64,000 bases of DNA from Daedaleopsis sinensis (Eukaryota > Basidiomycota > Agaricomycetes > Polyporales > Polyporaceae), in contig CM066309.1 in assembly GCA_033807695.1 (NCBI GenBank), positions 1,798,001-1,862,000 of the forward strand, written 5' to 3'. The position numbers and the translations under genes are program-made. A model generated the notes under the pieces. It saw nothing but the letters and a program-made list of their open reading frames with translations, was not told the origin of the DNA and made no database searches. Below, piece after piece: positions 58,973-64,000 of this stretch; positions within the stretch are counted from its first letter, which is position 1, and every line of letters begins with the position of its first letter.

Positions 58973-58980
58973 TATATAAG
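58973..58980 (+). promoter_or_regulatory. TATA-like box of hydrophobin 11 pseudogene
   Basis: TATATAAG, only about 11 bases before the first ATG but about 80 bases before the position matching the start of hydrophobin 10. Confidence 0.4.
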
Positions 58981-58991
58981 CTGGCTTGAGC

Positions 58992-59506
58992 ATGCTTAAG
59001 AGTCCCTCTACACCTCATAAGAAACCCGCTACTTACCGTCGCGCACTATTGCTCACTCGCCTCACCACCATCGTCACCTTCGTCTACCTCGCGGCCGCTA
59101 CCCCGAGCCCCCCCTCAACGAACTGCTCTACGGGCACTCTTATGTGCTGTAGATCTGTCCATAGCGTATGTCGTTCAATGTTGCTGTCTCCGGCCCACAG
59201 AGTACTGTCCTAGCGAATACGGGGGCTGACTTGTCGAAACCGGCCAAGGATAACGAAGCGAAGTCCCTGCTAAAGGATTTGAACATCGAGCTGAAGGACG
59301 TTGATACCGACGCTAGCCTGGGCTGCTCACCAATTCCCATCGCCCCCTCGGGCCCGGCGAGTGCGGTGACACTACGTACTGCTGCCAGGACAACAGTCAT
59401 GTGAGCAATTATCCCTACCTCGCAACTTCGGGTGTGATAAACTCACGGATGTCTTCGTACCAAAGGACAACTTAGTCTCCTCTCCTGCGTCCCTGTGACT
59501 GTCTAG
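58992..59506 (+). pseudogene. Hydrophobin 11 pseudogene
   Basis: All three exons are recognisable (to 59165; about 59217-59400; about 59467-59506), but it is broken several times. The position of the normal start, by alignment with hydrophobin 10, reads ATT, leaving only an upstream ATG with a basic, non-signal N-terminus. In exon 2, NIELKDVDTDASLGCSPIPI is read in one frame and GECGDTTYCCQDNSH in another, so a frameshift separates C4 from C5. Exon 3 has lost a base after the intron end, so LSLLSCVPVTV is out of frame. CSTGTLMCC shows the first cysteine block was intact. Confidence 0.82.
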
Positions 59507-60985
59507 GGAAGGTATACCTCAGCGGTCGAGGACGGAGAGGCGGAGTAGAGATGGTTGCCTCGACATGCTTTGAGATGGAGCCTTAGGTTGAGTTGACCCA
59601 GCCAGTGTATGTGACGCGATTGAAGTTATTTGGGGTTGCGTGAAGACTGCATTTTGGTGTGTTTACGAATATCTCACGGGGAGAGGGGATATACATGAGT
59701 CAGAAAAACAACAAGAATGTGTTGGTGAAGACTTACTCGTGATAAGAACTGTTCGTTGAATCTATGTGCGTCGACGGCCGGCAGCGATCATGCCAGCGTG
59801 AATAGTAACGATGCAACGAGTAGCATCATAAAATGTTCCAGGCGTAGCACGCAATTGCACTATATCTCCGCAGATGAAATAGCGCATATATTCCGACTCA
59901 TCTGAGAGGATGAAGAAGCACCTTACTGTGCGTTGTGTTGAAGGTCAAAAAGTCGCGTGTGAGTCTGCGCTGGCTCTCTGGTCTCAAAGTGTGAAGAAAC
60001 CATTGGGTGCGACACCGAGACCGATGATTGAGGTCTGCATAGTGTGCTCACCGTGGACTTGGAGCCGCCAAGCAACGTCCGCCTCATGGTATAGTTCAGA
60101 AAAAATTGGTATAACTCCAAGCATACGAAAGGTATATGCGCATATGCAGGGGTGCACAGTGCCGAACCTTCAAATGTCGAGTGATCAGTGAGCAGACATT
60201 CAAACAATTCCGGGACACGTACTCGAGTCAATGAGATCGTGAAGCTTGAAGAGTAGCACGCGGTTGCTGCAGGTCGAACGTAAAGCATACTTTTTCACGG
60301 AACACAGTAATGATGGTGGTGGTGGTCCTGAAGTGAGACTCAGAGCTGCTGTAGGCTGCTGTCAGTGCTGACTCGGACTTTCCCGCTCGGAAAAGACCGC
60401 CGACGCGCGCTTACCCATGACGACATCTGTTGGTGGCAAACTCACAACCACGCAGTTGCAACAACAAAGGTGGTGGGTCTCATCATGCAATCCCAGCTCA
60501 ATCTTCGACAACTCGAACAACGTCATCATTTCTAGCAAGAATGCAAGCTTAGCGCCTAGTACTAGTAACCATCAAAGTCGGATCCTACGTACATACTAGT
60601 ACTCCCGGCACTGCTGCCCACGTCACGGTAGGAAGCATTCATGCGACGTTCTCCAGACTGAAGTCGACTACTTACTACCACCTCTCAAGATGCTATAGGT
60701 GCTGACATTCTCTTCATACGCCATTACCAACGTTGTCACACCTCGGCCCGACGCTTGCACATAATCTCGTCGGACGAGTGATATATGACATATAACGATG
60801 TTCTCCACTGGGATTTGCCAAGGATTTGCTGACTGGCCGATCGGGGTACTTATCAGATAATCATGTCGCGCCCGAGAATTTTATTGACGCACACTGCGGA
60901 GTGCGGTGCGAACACGACTCGTTGTCTGTGTATGTGATGTGTCAGCTAACGTTAGCACGAAGATCCACGGCTATGGCCCTCTGAG
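59507..60985. other. Intergenic stretch, no gene seen
   Basis: AT-richer; a short tggtggtggtggt run near 60314. Nothing else recognised. Confidence 0.4.
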
Positions 60986-60995
60986 TATATATAAG
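60986..60995 (+). promoter_or_regulatory. TATA box of the second SDR gene
   Basis: TATATATAAG, 74 bases before the ATG at 61069. Confidence 0.5.
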
Positions 60996-61068
60996 CACAA
61001 AACCCATAGTGCTGCCTGACAGCTCGGACGACTTACACCCTCACTAGTCACTAGTCAGGCTCCTCAGC

Positions 61069-62059
61069 ATGCCTACTGCTTCAAAATACGTTTGGTTTAT
61101 TACCGGGTACGCGATGCTCCGACCACCCTTCTCCGCTCCAATGGTCCTCGCGGCTAACAAAGAATCTCCAGGGCCAGCCGTGGAATCGGGTTGGAGATGG
61201 CGACACAACTCTTGCAGCAGCCACACAACACCATCGTCGCGACGGCGCGCGATCCTTCAAAGGCCACCGCTTTGCATGACCTTAAGAGCAGCGCGAAAGG
61301 CACCCTGCACGTTGTGCCCCTCGAAGTCACCGACCGTGAGGCGGTCCGCAAGTGCGCAGCAGACGTGGCAGGGATCGTCGGAGATCACGGCATCGACTAC
61401 ATCGTCAACAACGCTGGTATCCTGATAGTACGTCCTTCCCGTCTCTCGTCCAGATCATGTCGAGTTGATGCCTCTTTCGCTAGTCGCACCAGGACACAGC
61501 CTACACGATGGACATCGACGACCTGGAGCGGGTCCTGAAGACGAACGTCTCCGCGCCAGCTTACATCGCCCAAGTCTTCCTTCCACTTGTCGAGAAAAGC
61601 GGCAAGAAGACTGTCGTCAACATCTCAAGCACTATGGGCAGCAAGACGGTTTGCCCGCAAGAGGGGCGCGCCGCTTCTTACAGCATCTCCAAGGCTGCAC
61701 TGAATATGCTCGTATGTGTCGGGCGTGCGCGCACGCTCTGATACTACAAAAACTCCTTCTGACTTATGAGTACGATATGTAGACATGCAAACAAGCGAGA
61801 GAGCGTCCGGACATTACCTCGGTCTCCATATGTCCTGGATGGCTTCAGACAGGTAAGAGCGTATCCTCACTCGCATATCATCTCTCAGCGCGTACCATAC
61901 TCATGATGGTATTCCAAATTTCCAACAGACATGGGTGGAGAGGACGCTATTCATCCTGTATCTGTCGGTGTGGCCGGTATCATCAAGGTGGTCACTGGGC
62001 TCACCCCTGCGAACTCCGGGGAGTTCATCGACTTCGAAGGACAGCGCGTCCCATGGTGA
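61069..62059 (+). CDS. Short-chain dehydrogenase/reductase, C-factor-like
   Basis: Five exons (61069-61106, 61172-61427, 61493-61711, 61783-61852, 61929-62059) join to 237 residues. The nucleotide motif TGASRGIG is split by intron 1. VATARDPSKA follows the second strand, NNAGIL ends exon 2, NISSTMGS carries the catalytic Ser, and YSISKAALNML the Tyr and Lys. The end reads CPGWLQTDMGG and GEFIDFEGQRVPW, typical of the small cytosolic fungal SDRs related to bacterial C-factor and to YDL-type oxidoreductases. It should bind NADP(H), as the Arg after TAR suggests; the substrate is unknown. It shows no close link to the SDR at 7139-8380. It lies between hydrophobins 11 and 12. Confidence 0.92.
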
Positions 62060-63095
62060 CCTGTATGTTGATACACAACTGTACTACTGGGGCAATAAGA
62101 GTAACCCAGGATAGTGGGACATCGTGCATCGGCGGCGTTACACTGAGTACTGACTGAGATAAGAAAGGAATACATCGGCTTTCTTCAGGTCAAACACGAC
62201 TGGAGACAGCGCGGCCAATCGTTGCACTGTGATTCATCCCAGCAGAGACGTTCCATACGTCTATAAGAGTGCGCACACAACAACGCCAAGCTCCAGAATA
62301 TGGGTAGACCGCAGGTCTTCCTCGCACAATCGTTAGACTAGCATCAAGCTGGCATCGACCCGCGTTGAAGTGGTCATGAAGTGTAGCACTGGAACTCCAG
62401 CTTCAAAGGTTCGACCGTCGTCCGCGGACGCATGCGATCGCCTCATCGGCCGCCAGGCCATGGCGCTGACAGCGAGCACATGAATCTTTCAAGAGAGTCC
62501 GAGATCCACACGCTCACATTAGACGGGATGTGAGAGATCCTGGAAGACCGCACGGTCAACCGTATTCACCGGTACGCTTATTTGACACATATGAAGCTCA
62601 CCTTGACATTTCACATGGATGGTTCGTTCCTGTTTAGACGACTTTCAGCAAGCGGGAATAATCCAACGCGGGCACACTACGTCAGTCAGTCAGGCGAGGC
62701 GGGCATGCATACCCTAATTATGAAGCTGGGCAATGCAATTTTTGCTTACATAGCCATAGCCTTTGTGTTGCGGGTGCTTCGAGCAGTCACTCGCTCTGTC
62801 TCCGTACGCTCGAGATTTTACCGGCTGACATTTTCTGCGTACCGATGCGACGTGGTGGTGGAGCGTGATTCTCAAAAGGCTCGGCTGGACTCCTGGTACA
62901 CGAAAGGGCACCATGGTAGGTACATTGCCCATTCGTCTATTGCTGCACCGGGGGTCAGCGGTGTAAAGCTAAAGCCTGGCAAGCACCCCGTCAGCATCGC
63001 TCAGAGCAGTACCCTCGAGTCACAGCCCACCTCCGATTGCTCCTTACCCAGCACTTTCGCATCCGAGCAAGCATCGCCACCCACGCGAGATCAAC
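62060..63095. other. Upstream region of hydrophobin 12
   Basis: An open frame at 62582-63382 overlaps the hydrophobin start in another frame and is not convincing. No clear TATA box; tgtaaag near 62965 is a weak candidate. Confidence 0.4.
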
Positions 63096-63680
63096 ATGAT
63101 GTTCACCCGCTTCCCCACCGCACTCTCCTTCGTCTCCCTCGTCGTCCTCGCGGCCGCCACACCCTACCCGGGCAACGTGCCCCCACCCGCGACGACGGTG
63201 ACTACGACGGCGACGAGCACCATCACCAAGACACAGACCGAGCCGCCGGTCACGGTGACGAAGCCCGCGGGGACCTGCACCGCGTCCGCGCCGACGGTCA
63301 CTGTGACCCAGCCTGCGGCGGACTGCACCACCGGGCCCATCCAATGCTGCGAAGACGTCCAGAGTGTAAGCGTGCTCATTGAGAGGAGTAGAAACAGATA
63401 ACTTACTTGTACGACATACACAGGCAAACACCGTCCCGGGCAAAGTCATCTTGGGCCTCCTAGGGATCTTCCTCAAGGACTTGGATGTGATCCTTGGACT
63501 GAACTGCAACCCTATCACTGGGGTCGGTGTGGGCAGCGGCAATGCATGCACTTCGATAACTGTGTGCTGCGAGAATAACTCCGTTGTGAGTGTAGCCTCT
63601 GACAGAGTAGCGACTGAACTCTCACATCATATATGCAGGGGAGCCTGATCTCTATCGGCTGCATCCCTGTTTTCCTTTAA
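63096..63680 (+). CDS. Class I hydrophobin 12 with long Thr/Val-rich spacer
   Basis: Three exons (63096-63365, 63424-63585, 63639-63680) encode 157 residues, the longest hydrophobin here. After the signal peptide (MMFTRFPTALSFVSLVVLAA) comes a spacer of more than 50 residues with many Thr (TTVTTTATSTITKTQTE, then VTVTKPAGTC and APTVTVTQPAADC). It has one additional cysteine before the standard block CTTGPIQCC, giving nine in all. The core continues [26 protein letters not shown] and GSLISIGC, ending IPVFL. The spacer could be O-glycosylated or form beta-structure. Introns are at the standard places. Confidence 0.94.
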
Positions 63681-64000
63681 GTCACGCACCGCAGACAGAA
63701 GATAGGGACAAGGTCATCTTGGGTTCTTCGTCGTCGTCGGAGAGGACGATAGATAGTGTGAGATGTACCAGATACTCGAATCATAGAGTGGATTCCGACG
63801 CATGAACACATCTCCTTGAGGACATGCAGCTGGATATCAAGGGATCATAGAGGGTCAACTTGACGTAGCCGGACACCCAACTAGACTGCTGCGCTCAGAG
63901 TCGAAAGCGAGATGAATATGCGATGCTCATGCCAATATACATACAAACTAATCCATGCGACCCTTGAGGGTGCGCTTGATAACCTTGTCCTTCGTTCTAT
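63681..64000. other. 3' flank of hydrophobin 12
   Basis: Nothing recognised up to the window edge. Confidence 0.4.

Noticed and set aside
62582..63382. Open frame of about 266 codons overlapping hydrophobin 12
   Set aside because: Its second half is the hydrophobin exon in the wrong frame, and its first half has no recognisable features.

Overview
The window is nuclear DNA of a basidiomycete, most likely an Agaricomycete and perhaps a wood-decay polypore. Genes are broken by many short introns of about 50-70 bases with GT-AG ends. The families fit: class I hydrophobins with a conserved three-exon layout, DUF6533 membrane proteins, a PriA/CPL1-like wall protein, a GH12 endoglucanase, an ECM14-type pseudo-carboxypeptidase and ATG13. 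There are no operons; each gene has its own start, often with a TATA box 45-150 bases upstream. Gene models were spliced by eye and no search was run.

Left part (1-25 kb): a Golgi-type glycosyltransferase (81-2086), a secreted protein with a phytase-type esterase-like domain (4637-6712), a short-chain dehydrogenase (7139-8380, minus), an ECM14-like pseudo-carboxypeptidase (14889-16985) that converges on ATG13 (17899-20612, minus), and four pieces of the DUF6533 family: two near-complete genes (11731-13589 minus, 23251-25135 plus) and two remnants. A broken formaldehyde-activating (GFA) domain copy lies at 10456-11030.

Middle (25.6-36.6 kb): a large inverted duplication. Two arms of about 2.9 kb, each carrying a GFA gene and a hydrophobin gene, face each other across a 5.25 kb core. 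The core holds a four-helix membrane protein gene and a GH12 gene. The GFA copy is intact in the left arm and broken in the right arm; both hydrophobins are intact and almost identical.

Right part (36.9-64 kb): the hydrophobin array continues. In all, twelve hydrophobin loci (ten intact, two pseudogenes) lie between 27.9 and 63.7 kb on both strands, with a PriA-like protein and a second dehydrogenase among them. Intact hydrophobins keep the cysteine core and the same two intron positions; the stretch between signal peptide and first cysteine varies widely (Thr/Val-rich, Pro-rich, Gly/Leu/Pro-rich or almost absent). Expansion by inverted duplication, tandem duplication and decay can be read directly from the sequence. 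The genes of this half encode secreted surface and wall proteins, suggesting a role in fruiting or aerial hyphae, which is inference. Large stretches, notably 20.6-23.2, 46.5-50.5 and 53.6-57.2 kb, hold no gene I can recognise.
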